Source: an uncultured Sphingomonas sp.
GTDB lineage: Bacteria > Pseudomonadota > Alphaproteobacteria > Sphingomonadales > Sphingomonadaceae
DNA: 64,000 bases
Assembly (NCBI GenBank): GCA_913776045.1
Contig: CAJYOI010000016.1
Span: forward strand, 1-64,000
Reading direction: 5' to 3'
Part shown: positions 50,340 to 59,142 of the stretch, piece by piece
Layout of the letters: the number at the start of each line of letters is the position of its first letter
Position numbering within the stretch: the first letter of the stretch is position 1
Translations under genes and position numbers: made by a program
The notes under the pieces: model-generated
Told to the model about the DNA's origin: nothing
Seen by the model: the letters and a program-made list of their open reading frames with translations, nothing else
Database searches by the model: none

Positions 50340-51518
50340 ATGTTCCTCGCCTTTCTGGACGAACTCCGCGCCGCCGGCATCCCGGCGAGCCTGAAGGAGC
50401 ATCTGCTGCTGCTCGAAGCGCTCGACCGAGACGTGATCGAACAGACGCCAGAGGCCTTCTACTATCTCGCCCGAGCGACCTTTGTGAAGGACGAAGGGCT
50501 GCTCGACCGGTTCGACCAGGTGTTTGCCAAGGTCTTCCGCGGGCTCGCCACCAGCTATGTTGTACAGGGTGCCGATATCCCCGAGGACTGGCTGAAGGCG
50601 GTCGCCGAGAAATTCCTGAGCCCCGAAGAGATGGCGAAGATCGAAGCGCTCGGATCGTGGGACGAGATCATGGAGACGCTGAAGAAGCGCCTTGAGGAGC
50701 AACAGGGGCGCCACCAGGGCGGCAACAAGTGGATCGGTACAGGCGGTACGTCGCCTTACGGCAATTCGGGCTATAACCCCGAAGGCGTGCGGATCGGCGG
50801 CGAGAGCCGGAACAAGCGCGCGATCAAGGTCTGGGACCAGCGCGAGTTCAAGAACCTGGACAACACCCGCGAGCTCGGCACCCGGAACATCAAGGTAGCG
50901 CTGCGCCGCCTGCGCCGTTTCGCACGCGAGGGGGCCGCCGACGAACTCGATATCGACGGCACGATCGAGGGGACGGCGAAGCAGGGCTGGCTCGACGTCC
51001 GTATGCGCCCCGAACGGCACAATGCGGTCAAGTTGCTCCTCTTCCTCGACGTCGGCGGGTCGATGGATCCGTTCATCAAGCTCTGCGAAGAGCTGTTCTC
51101 CGCCGCGACGTCGGAATTCAAGAATCTGGAATTCTTCTACTTCCACAATTGCCTGTACGAAGGCGTTTGGAAGGACAATCGCCGCCGCTTCGCCGAGCGG
51201 ACGGCGACCTGGGACGTGCTCCACAAGTACGGCCATGATTACAAGGTCGTGCTGGTCGGCGACGCGGCGATGAGCCCGTATGAGATCAGCCACCCCGGCG
51301 GCTCGGTCGAGCATATGAACGAGGAGGCGGGTGCCGTCTGGCTGAAACGGCTGACCAATACCTATCCCGCGGCCGTATGGCTGAACCCCACGCCCGAGGA
51401 GCATTGGGGTTATTCCCAGTCGACGCGCATGATCCGCGAAATGCTGAACGACCGCATGTATCCGCTGACCCTGTCCGGCCTCGATCGGGCGATGCGCGAA
51501 CTGGTGCGAAGAAACTAA
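50340..51518 (+). CDS. VWA domain protein (CoxE-like), partner of MoxR ATPase
   Basis: The 392-residue protein has an N-terminal helical region (ASLKEHLLLLEALDRDVIEQTPEAFYYLARATFVKDEGLLDRFDQVFAKVF) and a Gly-rich middle (NKWIGTGGTSPYGNSGYNPEGVRIGG). A VWA domain with MIDAS DVGGSM starts at Asp-237, followed by FFYFHNCLYEGVWKDNRRRFAERT and VVLVGDAAMSPYEI. This is the CoxE-like group that pairs with MoxR ATPases. The start at 50340 (MFLAFLDELRAAG) is chosen over in-frame 50304. It ends at the converging HPt-like gene with a 4-base stop overlap. Confidence 0.9.
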   Translation: MFLAFLDELRAAGIPASLKEHLLLLEALDRDVIEQTPEAFYYLARATFVKDEGLLDRFDQVFAKVFRGLATSYVVQGADIPEDWLKAVAEKFLSPEEMAKIEALGSWDEIMETLKKRLEEQQGRHQGGNKWIGTGGTSPYGNSGYNPEGVRIGGESRNKRAIKVWDQREFKNLDNTRELGTRNIKVALRRLRRFAREGAADELDIDGTIEGTAKQGWLDVRMRPERHNAVKLLLFLDVGGSMDPFIKLCEELFSAATSEFKNLEFFYFHNCLYEGVWKDNRRRFAERTATWDVLHKYGHDYKVVLVGDAAMSPYEISHPGGSVEHMNEEAGAVWLKRLTNTYPAAVWLNPTPEEHWGYSQSTRMIREMLNDRMYPLTLSGLDRAMRELVRRN

Positions 51519-51808
51519 AGCCGCTCGACCGCCCGGCGCAGCTTGCGCAGCGTTTCGGCATCGCCGGCCGGTGCGTTGGCCGCGTCGTTGGCCAGCGCCA
51601 TCAGCCGCACCGCGCCGAAACTCGCCGCCAGTCCCTTCAGCCGCAGCGCCTGGTCGATCCATTGCGCGCTGCCGTCGGCCCGGGTCATGGCGGTCACCCC
51701 GGCCTTCGCACTATCCAGGAATACTTCGCGCAACTCCGCGATCAACGCGGGATCATCGCCTACCGCGGCGGCCAGCGTCGCATCGATTGCACCGGGATCA
51801 TATGCCAT
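51515..51808 (-). CDS. HPt-like protein lacking the phosphorylatable histidine
   Basis: The 97-residue protein matches the helical HPt domain in size and pattern, with IDATLAAAVGDDPALIAELREVFL and the motif stretch ALRLKGLAASFGAVRLMALANDAA. In working HPt domains a His sits two residues before the Leu-Lys-Gly; here that position is Leu-55 (A-L-R-L-K-G). It cannot take part in a normal phosphorelay and may act as a scaffold or phosphatase-type partner instead. The frame is open further upstream (to 51892), but ATG 51808 gives the domain start. Confidence 0.65.
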   Translation of the reverse strand: MAYDPGAIDATLAAAVGDDPALIAELREVFLDSAKAGVTAMTRADGSAQWIDQALRLKGLAASFGAVRLMALANDAANAPAGDAETLRKLRRAVERL

Positions 51809-51894
51809 GCCCGCGAAACTACCGGCCACGTGTTTAAGGGAAGGTTGCCGCAGCCCCCTGTCATACGGCCGATTTCGTGATAGGTGTCCCATTT

Positions 51895-54183
51895 ATGAAC
51901 GGGGGTTCGCGCATCATCGGTCTGCGTCCGGAGACGGACGAGGAACTGGCTCAGGATTTTCCGGCCTTGCCACCACATGATCCGGCGATGGCCGACGATC
52001 CCTATGCCGCGCTCGACGACGTCCCCGCCACGCGCTTCAACTGGGCGCTGCCTGTGCTGGGTGGGCTAGTTTCCGCCGGCTGGATCGGGGCGATGCTTTG
52101 GTTCGCGCGCGATGCCTTTCCCCTGCCGCCCGTCGCGTTCGTCCAGTTCGCCGCGGCACTGTGTGTGGTCCCGACCCTGGTCGCGGTCCTCTGCCTGCTC
52201 GCGCTGCGGACCAGCCGAGCAGAGGCGCATCGTTTCGGCGCAACCGCCCGCGCGATGCGCACCGAGGCGGCCAGCCTGGAACGCACCGTCGCAGCACTGG
52301 GAGAGCGCATCGCCGCAAACCGGGTATCCCTCGCCCAACAGGCGAAGATCCTCTCTCAGATCGGCGACGCCGCATCCGACCGGCTGCGGTCGCTGGGCGG
52401 CCAGATCACTGCCGAGGCGCAACTGCTCGAAAACCTGTGCGGCACGGTCACCCAGGCGTCGTCGAACGCCGAACGTGCCCTCGCCAACGTCTTCGATGCA
52501 CTGCCAAAGGCGCACGCCGAATGGACCGGTATGGCGCAGTCGATCGATGCGGTCGGGCTTAACGCCTCGACGCATGCCGCGGCGCTCGACACGCAATTGT
52601 CGGCGCTGGCGGAGCGTGGCCGAACCGCCGAAGAAATCGCATCCGGCGCCGCTGCCCGCCTCGCCGCGCACGTCCAACGCACCGAAAGCGCGACCGAGAA
52701 TGCCGCCCAGCGCCTCGACACCGCCGCCACGCAGATGGGTGATTCGGTCGACGCCGTGCTCGACCGCGCGGCCGAGGCGATCGACGAAGCGCGCAAGGGT
52801 ATCGCCGCGCAGGGCGAAGCGATGCTGGCGATGATCGCCGCCAGCCAGGCGGCGCTCGAAAAGACCGGCCGCGATGGCGCCGATACATTGCAATCGCGCC
52901 TGACCGACGTCGAGGGCGTCGTCGTCCGCATCTCCGAGAAACTCGGAGCCGAGCGCGAACAGAGCGACGCGCTGTTCGAGACGTTGGTGCTGAACGTCGA
53001 CGGTGCGACCGAACAGCTTGACCGGATGCACAGCGACGGGATGGCCAAGAGCCAGGCGCTCGCTGCCTCGATCAGCGCGCTGACCGCATCCACCGAGGCG
53101 ATGAGCGAGACGATGCGCGTCGGCGACGCGACAGCGCGCACGCTGATCGGTACGACCGAGGAACTGCTGACCGCTCTCGATGCGTCGTCACGCGAGCTGG
53201 ACGAAACCCTGCCCGACGCCATCGCCCGCCTCGATCAGCGGATCGTCGAGACGCGGCGCCTGGTCGGGGCGGCCAAGCCCGAACTGCTCGCGCTGGTCAC
53301 GGCGGCCGAAAGCACGCATGTCGCGGTCGAAGCGGTCAATGCACTGGTCACGACCGAGCGCGAGAAGCTGGCCGAGATCACCGCGACGCTGACCGAAGCG
53401 CTCGACATCGGCCAGGACAAGGCGCTGACGATGGACAGCGTCGTCGGCGACGCCATCGCCAAGACCCGCCGCTTCGCCGAAGATGCCGCCCCGCAGCTCG
53501 TCGAGGCTCTTTCCCGTATCCGCGAAACCGCCGATCGTGCAGCCGACAGTGCGCGCGGAGTCCTGACCGGGGTCATTCCCGACGCGGCCAACGCGATCGA
53601 GGTCGCCAGCGCCGATGCCGTGCGCCAGGCCTTCGCCCGAGCCCTGCCTCAACCGCTCGCCGAATTGCGCGACGCCTCGGAAGGGGCGGTGGAAGCAGCG
53701 ACCCGCGCGTCGGAGCGCTTGTCGCAGCAGTTGATGACGATCGCCGAATCGACCGCGACGATCGAGGCCCGGATCGACGCCGAACGGGCCGAGCGCGAAG
53801 CGAGCAACCAGGACAATTTCGCACGGCGCGTGTCGCTGCTGATCGAGGCGCTGAATTCGTCGTCGATCGACATCACCAAGACCTTCTCGCATGAGGTAAC
53901 GGACAGCGCGTGGTCGGCATATCTGAAGGGCGACCGCGGCGTGTTTACGCGGCGCGCCGTGCGCCTGCTCGACGCCGGCGAGGCGCGCGAGATCGCCCGC
54001 CTGCACCAGGAAGACCCGGAGTTCCGCGAGCACGTCAATCGCTACATCCACGATTTCGAAGCGATGCTGCGTCAGATCCTGACCCAGCGCGACGGATCGC
54101 CGCTGGGCGTGACGTTGCTGTCTTCGGATATGGGCAAGCTGTACGTGGCGCTCGCGCAGGCGATCGAGCGGTTGCGGGCCTGA
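51895..54183 (+). CDS. Two-TM long coiled-coil protein, TipN-like polarity factor candidate
   Basis: The 762-residue protein has an acidic N-terminal tail and two hydrophobic segments (about 48-70 and 80-105). About 550 residues of Ala/Glu/Arg/Thr-rich heptad-like helix follow. A conserved-looking C-terminal block comes last: EVTDSAWSAYLKGDRGVFTRRAVRLLDAGEAREIARLHQEDPEFREHVNRYIHDFEAML and a second stretch ending SDMGKLYVALAQAIERLRA. The two-TM plus coiled-coil plan matches TipN, the Caulobacter pole marker, but that assignment is inference. It is divergent from the HPt-like gene. ATG 51895 with TAGGTG upstream is preferred over GTG 51877. Confidence 0.6.
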   Translation: MNGGSRIIGLRPETDEELAQDFPALPPHDPAMADDPYAALDDVPATRFNWALPVLGGLVSAGWIGAMLWFARDAFPLPPVAFVQFAAALCVVPTLVAVLCLLALRTSRAEAHRFGATARAMRTEAASLERTVAALGERIAANRVSLAQQAKILSQIGDAASDRLRSLGGQITAEAQLLENLCGTVTQASSNAERALANVFDALPKAHAEWTGMAQSIDAVGLNASTHAAALDTQLSALAERGRTAEEIASGAAARLAAHVQRTESATENAAQRLDTAATQMGDSVDAVLDRAAEAIDEARKGIAAQGEAMLAMIAASQAALEKTGRDGADTLQSRLTDVEGVVVRISEKLGAEREQSDALFETLVLNVDGATEQLDRMHSDGMAKSQALAASISALTASTEAMSETMRVGDATARTLIGTTEELLTALDASSRELDETLPDAIARLDQRIVETRRLVGAAKPELLALVTAAESTHVAVEAVNALVTTEREKLAEITATLTEALDIGQDKALTMDSVVGDAIAKTRRFAEDAAPQLVEALSRIRETADRAADSARGVLTGVIPDAANAIEVASADAVRQAFARALPQPLAELRDASEGAVEAATRASERLSQQLMTIAESTATIEARIDAERAEREASNQDNFARRVSLLIEALNSSSIDITKTFSHEVTDSAWSAYLKGDRGVFTRRAVRLLDAGEAREIARLHQEDPEFREHVNRYIHDFEAMLRQILTQRDGSPLGVTLLSSDMGKLYVALAQAIERLRA

Positions 54184-54222
54184 CTCGGCCGTGGCCCCCG
54201 CCCACGCGGGAGCAGTCTCAGA

Positions 54223-54573
54223 TTACAGCGCGGCCAGCGCCTTTTCGATACCGTCCATGGTGAACGGCTTGGCCAGCACCGGGCGGCCCCTGTGCGCTTC
54301 CGCGATCGCGCCGTCGCCACCGCCGGTCGCCAGCACGAACGGCACACCGGCCAAGGCGAGGGCATCTGCCACCGGCCAGCTCTGTTCGCCACCGCGCAGG
54401 TTCACGTCCAGGATCGCCGCGTCGATACCGCCGGCCTGCACCAGCTCCAGGGCCGCAGGCACGCTTTCGGCGGTACCGGCGACCTCCTTGTCCAGCGCAT
54501 CGAGGAAATCCTCGAGCATCATGGCAATCAGGGGCTCGTCTTCGACGATCAGGATACGCGAACGGTCTGACAT
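54223..54573 (-). CDS. Stand-alone response regulator receiver
   Basis: The 116-residue protein is a single receiver domain: RILIVEDEPLIAMMLEDFLDALDKEVAGTAES, with the acceptor Asp in DAAILDVNLRGGEQ, and VLATGGG and VLAKPFTMDGIEKAL with the conserved Lys. It has no output domain, so it relays or sinks phosphate like CpdR or DivK. It lies 39 bases downstream of cckA on the same strand, making a functional link to the CckA relay plausible. The frame extends upstream to 54609, but MSDRSRILIVEDE (54573) fits. Confidence 0.88.
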   Translation of the reverse strand: MSDRSRILIVEDEPLIAMMLEDFLDALDKEVAGTAESVPAALELVQAGGIDAAILDVNLRGGEQSWPVADALALAGVPFVLATGGGDGAIAEAHRGRPVLAKPFTMDGIEKALAAL

Positions 54574-54612
54574 TCCCCGCCCATATGCGAACATTTCCCG
54601 CAGGGCCAAGCG

Positions 54613-57000
54613 CTATTTGCTGGCCAGCGCGTCTCGAACTGCGTCACCAAGCTGTTGAACCGAAAAGGGCTTCGGTAGGAAGGCGACGTTGTCGAGGTCG
54701 ATCGACTTGCGCAATTGCTCCTCGGCATAGCCCGACATGAACAGGATCGGCACGTGCGGGAACTGCGCCCGCACGCGACGGGCCATCGTCGGGCCATCCA
54801 TCGACGGCATGACGACGTCGGACACCAGCAGGTCTGGCGCGGGCCCGTCGCCCAGCACTTCCAGCGCGGCTTCGCCATTCTCCGCCGTGCGCACCGTATA
54901 GCCCTGGCGGGTCAGCGCGCGCTCGGCGACGGCGCGGACCATGTCCTCGTCCTCGACCAGCAGGATGGTACCCGATCCCCAGGTTTCCCCGGTCTTGGGC
55001 TTCGGCGTCACTTTCTGCGGCACCGCGCCGCTCGCTGCGGAATGGACCGGCAGGTAGATGGTGAAGGACGCGCCGCCATTCGGCACGTTTCCAGCAAAGA
55101 TATAGCCGCCCGACTGTTTGACGATGCCGTAAACGGTGGAGAGGCCTAGACCCGTTCCCTTCCCCACTTCCTTGGTCGTGAAGAATGGCTCGAAGATCTT
55201 CGGCAGCACGTCGGCGGAGATGCCGGTGCCGGTGTCGCTGACCCTGAGTGCGGTGTAATCGCCGACCGGCAGCACGTCATGGTCGAGCCGCCGCGTCTCG
55301 GCTGCGCTGACCGACAGCGTCTCGATCGTCAGCACGCCGCCGCCGTTGGGATGGCTGGCGAGCATCGCATCACGCGCGTTAACCGCGAGGTTAACGACGA
55401 CCTGTTCGAGCTGCCCCGGATCGGCGCGCACCGGCCCCAGGTTGCGACCATGCTGGACAACCAATTCAAGCGTCTCGCCGAGCAGGCGCTTGAGCAGGTT
55501 CGACACTTCGGAAATGACGTCGGGCAGCTGCAGTACCTGCGGCCGCAGCGTCTGCTGGCGCGAGAAGGCGAGCAATTGGCGCGTCAGCCCCGCGGCGCGG
55601 TTCGAGTTGGTCTTGATCTGCTGGATGTCGTCGTAGTCGCTGTCGCCGGGCGTATGGCGCATCAGCATCAGGTCACAGTGGCCGATGATCGCGGTCAGGA
55701 TGTTGTTGAAGTCATGCGCGACGCCGCCAGCCAGCTGGCCGACCGCCTGCATCTTTGTGGCCTGCGCGACCTGATGCTTCAGCCGGCCCTCTTCGCTGTT
55801 GTCCTTGATCGCCATCAGCACGGCGGCATCGCCCAGCCCCCGCGCGCCGGTCAGCGATACCTGGACCGGATCGTCGGGCCGTTCGGCGAAGCGCACCGGC
55901 AATTGGGTCGCATAGCCCCCGCCCCCGCCGAAGCGGCGGATCGCATCGGCCAGCGCCCCCTTGTCCTCGCGCACGACGAGGTCGCCTGGATACAGCGGCG
56001 GCGCAGCGGTATCGACCGCCGCCGCGCGCTGGAACGCGTCATTCATGTGGACGAACCGCCCGTCGCGATCGACGAGCGCCAGCGGCACCGGCAGCAGCGC
56101 GATCAGGCTACGGACATGGCTGGCCGCGCTGGATCCGATCGCCGGCATCGGGATCGGCGTCTCTTCGTCGAGCAATGCGACCAGCATCGGCGCATCGTCG
56201 GTGTCGAGCAGCGGCAACTGCAGCACGCGCAGCGGATTGCCCGACAGCCCTTCGCGTTCGAACCGGACGAGCCCGGCGGCGTCGGTGATGAGGAAGCGGG
56301 CGAAATCGCGCCCCTCGATCGCGCCCTCGTCATGTCCCATCGCGCGCGTACGCAGCACGCGGTTGGCGATGCGGACGCGACCATCGGGCGACAGCAGCGC
56401 CGCCATGATGCCGGCCTCGCCCAATCGGTTGCCTTCGGGACCGGACAGAAGCTTGCCGGTCGTCGCGATGACGTCGGCGCTGTCGCGCGCGGCAAAGCGC
56501 CACAGCAGCATCGTGTCGCCGATCCGGCGGATCGTCACATCGACGCGGACGCCGCCGACCAGCAAGGTCGTGACCGCGTCGCCATCGCGCCACGCCGCGC
56601 GCCCGGCGCTGCCCAGCCGCTCGGTTTCGGCCGCGTCCACCGGAAGGTTCGGCGGCGTCGGATAGCCGCGAAACAGCTGGTCATATCGGTCGTTGGCGCA
56701 AGCGAGACGACCTGCACGGTCGGTCAGCGCGATCGCGTCTGTCGCAACGGACGCGATTGCATTGGCGACGGTCCAGTCGGGCTCCGCGGCCTCGGTCGAC
56801 CTGGGCGGAAACAGCAGCCGTGCGGCGATCGCGCCCGCTCCGACGACCAACGACGCCGCGCCGAATCCGGCGGCAACGACCGGCAGTCCCACCAGCCACA
56901 GGATCAGCAGCGCAGCTGAAAGGCCGCATACGCCGGCAATGGCGATGATCCGCCAATGGGACGGGACGGCGGGGACGGAGACATCGGCGATGGAGGCCAT
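54613..57000 (-). CDS. cckA: Hybrid histidine kinase CckA
   Basis: CckA is the alphaproteobacterial cell-cycle hybrid kinase that feeds ChpT and CtrA. The 795-residue protein has two N-terminal membrane segments (18-37 and 40-62), PAS-like domains, and an H-box [30 protein letters not shown]. Its HATPase domain has [13 protein letters not shown]-type and [41 protein letters not shown] motifs. A C-terminal receiver ([24 protein letters not shown], acceptor in [13 protein letters not shown]) closes it. The SGG-type linkers and the [11 protein letters not shown] box are diagnostic. The partner receiver gene follows downstream. Confidence 0.94.
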   Translation of the reverse strand: MASIADVSVPAVPSHWRIIAIAGVCGLSAALLILWLVGLPVVAAGFGAASLVVGAGAIAARLLFPPRSTEAAEPDWTVANAIASVATDAIALTDRAGRLACANDRYDQLFRGYPTPPNLPVDAAETERLGSAGRAAWRDGDAVTTLLVGGVRVDVTIRRIGDTMLLWRFAARDSADVIATTGKLLSGPEGNRLGEAGIMAALLSPDGRVRIANRVLRTRAMGHDEGAIEGRDFARFLITDAAGLVRFEREGLSGNPLRVLQLPLLDTDDAPMLVALLDEETPIPMPAIGSSAASHVRSLIALLPVPLALVDRDGRFVHMNDAFQRAAAVDTAAPPLYPGDLVVREDKGALADAIRRFGGGGGYATQLPVRFAERPDDPVQVSLTGARGLGDAAVLMAIKDNSEEGRLKHQVAQATKMQAVGQLAGGVAHDFNNILTAIIGHCDLMLMRHTPGDSDYDDIQQIKTNSNRAAGLTRQLLAFSRQQTLRPQVLQLPDVISEVSNLLKRLLGETLELVVQHGRNLGPVRADPGQLEQVVVNLAVNARDAMLASHPNGGGVLTIETLSVSAAETRRLDHDVLPVGDYTALRVSDTGTGISADVLPKIFEPFFTTKEVGKGTGLGLSTVYGIVKQSGGYIFAGNVPNGGASFTIYLPVHSAASGAVPQKVTPKPKTGETWGSGTILLVEDEDMVRAVAERALTRQGYTVRTAENGEAALEVLGDGPAPDLLVSDVVMPSMDGPTMARRVRAQFPHVPILFMSGYAEEQLRKSIDLDNVAFLPKPFSVQQLGDAVRDALASK

Positions 57001-57073
57001 CCATCACCCATGTCCGTCCCCCGCCCCGAGCGTCAAGGGCCGCGCGTGTCGCCCGGCCCCCGACAGCGTCGCA

Positions 57074-59122
57074 TCACCAGATTCGAACGCGTTGTTCCGG
57101 CGTCAGATACAGCTTCTGGCCCGGCTTCGGGTCGAACGCCGCGTACCAGGGATCGAGATTGCGGACGACCCAGACGCGCTGCTCCGACGGCGAGTGCGGG
57201 TCGGTCAGCAGCTGATTGCGCAGCGCCGCCTCGCGGTAGTTGCGGCGCCAGACCTGCGCCCAGCCGAGGTAGAAGCGCTGGTCGCCGGTGAAGCCGTCGA
57301 TGACCGGCGCCGGCTTGCCGTCCAGCGACATCTTGTACGCGTCATAGGCGGCGCTCAGACCCGCCAGATCGGCGGTGTTCTCGCCCAGAGTCAGGCCACC
57401 TTTCACATGGAAGCCCGGCAGCGGCTCGTACGCGTCATATTGCGCGACCAGCGCGTCGGTCCGCTGCTTGAACGCCGCGACGTCCGCCGGCGTCCACCAC
57501 TGGGTCAGCTTGCCGGTGATGTCGAACTTAGACCCCTGGTCGTCGAAGTGATGGCTGATCTCGTGGCCGATAACCGCACCGATGCCACCATAGTTGACCG
57601 CCGGATCGGCCTTCGGATCGAAGAACGGCGGCTGCAGGATCGCGGCGGGGAAGGTGATCGCGACCAATGTCGGGTTCGCCTGCGCGTTCACCGTCATCGG
57701 GGTCATGCCCCATTCCCAACGATACACCGGCTTGCCGAGCTTCGCGATGTTATAGTCGTGCGACCATTGCGAGGCGCGCAGCGAGTTGCCGAACGCATCG
57801 CCGGGCACGATCCGCAGCGACGCATAGTCGCGCCACTTATCGGGATAGCCGATGCGCGGGGTGAACGCGGCGAGCTTCGCGACCGCCTTCGTCCGCGTTT
57901 CCGGCGTCATCCAGTCGAGCTTGGCGACTCGCGCCTTCATCGCGATAATGACGTTCTTCACCAAAGCATCGGCCGCCGACTTCGTTTCGGGCGGGAAGTA
58001 GCGTGCGACATAGAGCTTGGCGATGTCGTCGGTCAGCGCGCCCTGGGTGAAGCCCACCGCACGCTTCCAGCGTTCCTGTTGCTGCGGCACTCCGGTCAGC
58101 GTCGTGCCGAAGAAGGCGAACCGCTCCTGATCGAACGCACTCGGCAGGACCGATGCATAGCCGTCGAGCGAGCGGATCAGCAGCTGGTCCTTCAGCACCG
58201 CGATCGGGGCGGCGCCGATGATCGCAGCCATGCCGGTGACGGCGCTGGGCTGGCGTACGATTACCGTCTGCGTCTTGAGCCCCGCGGCATTGAGATAGGT
58301 CGCAAAGTCGAAGCCGGGAGCGAGTGCGGTCAGCTCGGCGACCGTCATCTTGTTATAGCCCTTGTCCGCATCCCGGCTCTCGATACGCGTCCAGTGCTTG
58401 TCGGCGATCCGGGTTTCGAAATCGACGATCGCCTTCGCCCGCGTCTCGGCATTGGGTTCACCAGCCAGCGTGAACATCTTGGCGATATGTGCCTGATAGG
58501 CCGTCTTCACCGCGGCGAGCTTCGGGTCGGCGCTCAAATAATAGTCGCGGTCGGGCATGCCGAGCCCGCCCTGGCTCATGCTGACGGTGTAGGTGTTCGG
58601 ATCCTTCGCGTCGGCACCGACGCCGGCGTTGAACGGCACCGACACGCCGTTGCGGTCGGCCTCTGCCAGAAGGCGAACATAGCCCGCCTTGTCCGACACG
58701 CCCTTGATCCGGTCGAGCCACGGCTTGACCGGCGCCAGGCCCTTCTTCTCGATCGTCGCAGTATCGAGATAGGCGTTATAGGCCGCGCCGATCTTGGAGT
58801 TGGGCGTCTTGGCCTGCTCCTCGATCAGCCCGCGCGTGCGCAACTCCGACTGGTCGGACAGCACGTTGAACATGCCATAGCTCGACTTGTCCGCGGGGAT
58901 CGCGGTGCGCTTCAGCCAGTCGCCGTTGGCAAACGCGTTGAAGTCGTCGCCGGTCTGGACCGACCGGTCCATGCCGGCCTCGTCGAAGCCGAACGTGCCG
59001 TAGGTCGGACCATTGGGCTTCATCGGCGCCGCCGGAACGGTCGACGGCGCCTCCTGCTGGGCGTGGAGCGCGGTCGCGCCGAGCACGGCGGCCGACGCGA
59101 GGATGAGAATGCGAGTGCGCAT
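57074..59122 (-). CDS. M13-family zinc metallopeptidase, first of a tandem pair
   Basis: The 682-residue enzyme has a signal peptide (MRTRILILASAAVLGATALHAQ) and the M13 (neprilysin/PepO) features. The zinc motif is HEISH at 520-524, and the third zinc ligand lies in GENTADLAGLSAAYDAYK. NAQANPTLVAITFPAAILQPPFFDPKADPAVNYGGIG and the C-terminal VRNLDPWYAAFDPKPGQKLYLTPEQRVRIW are also typical. It is probably periplasmic or secreted and degrades peptides. It lies 20 bases downstream of a second M13 gene on the same strand; the two share domain plan but differ in detail. Confidence 0.93.
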   Translation of the reverse strand: MRTRILILASAAVLGATALHAQQEAPSTVPAAPMKPNGPTYGTFGFDEAGMDRSVQTGDDFNAFANGDWLKRTAIPADKSSYGMFNVLSDQSELRTRGLIEEQAKTPNSKIGAAYNAYLDTATIEKKGLAPVKPWLDRIKGVSDKAGYVRLLAEADRNGVSVPFNAGVGADAKDPNTYTVSMSQGGLGMPDRDYYLSADPKLAAVKTAYQAHIAKMFTLAGEPNAETRAKAIVDFETRIADKHWTRIESRDADKGYNKMTVAELTALAPGFDFATYLNAAGLKTQTVIVRQPSAVTGMAAIIGAAPIAVLKDQLLIRSLDGYASVLPSAFDQERFAFFGTTLTGVPQQQERWKRAVGFTQGALTDDIAKLYVARYFPPETKSAADALVKNVIIAMKARVAKLDWMTPETRTKAVAKLAAFTPRIGYPDKWRDYASLRIVPGDAFGNSLRASQWSHDYNIAKLGKPVYRWEWGMTPMTVNAQANPTLVAITFPAAILQPPFFDPKADPAVNYGGIGAVIGHEISHHFDDQGSKFDITGKLTQWWTPADVAAFKQRTDALVAQYDAYEPLPGFHVKGGLTLGENTADLAGLSAAYDAYKMSLDGKPAPVIDGFTGDQRFYLGWAQVWRRNYREAALRNQLLTDPHSPSEQRVWVVRNLDPWYAAFDPKPGQKLYLTPEQRVRIW

Positions 59123-59142
59123 GGAAATTGCCTCTCTTGTTC

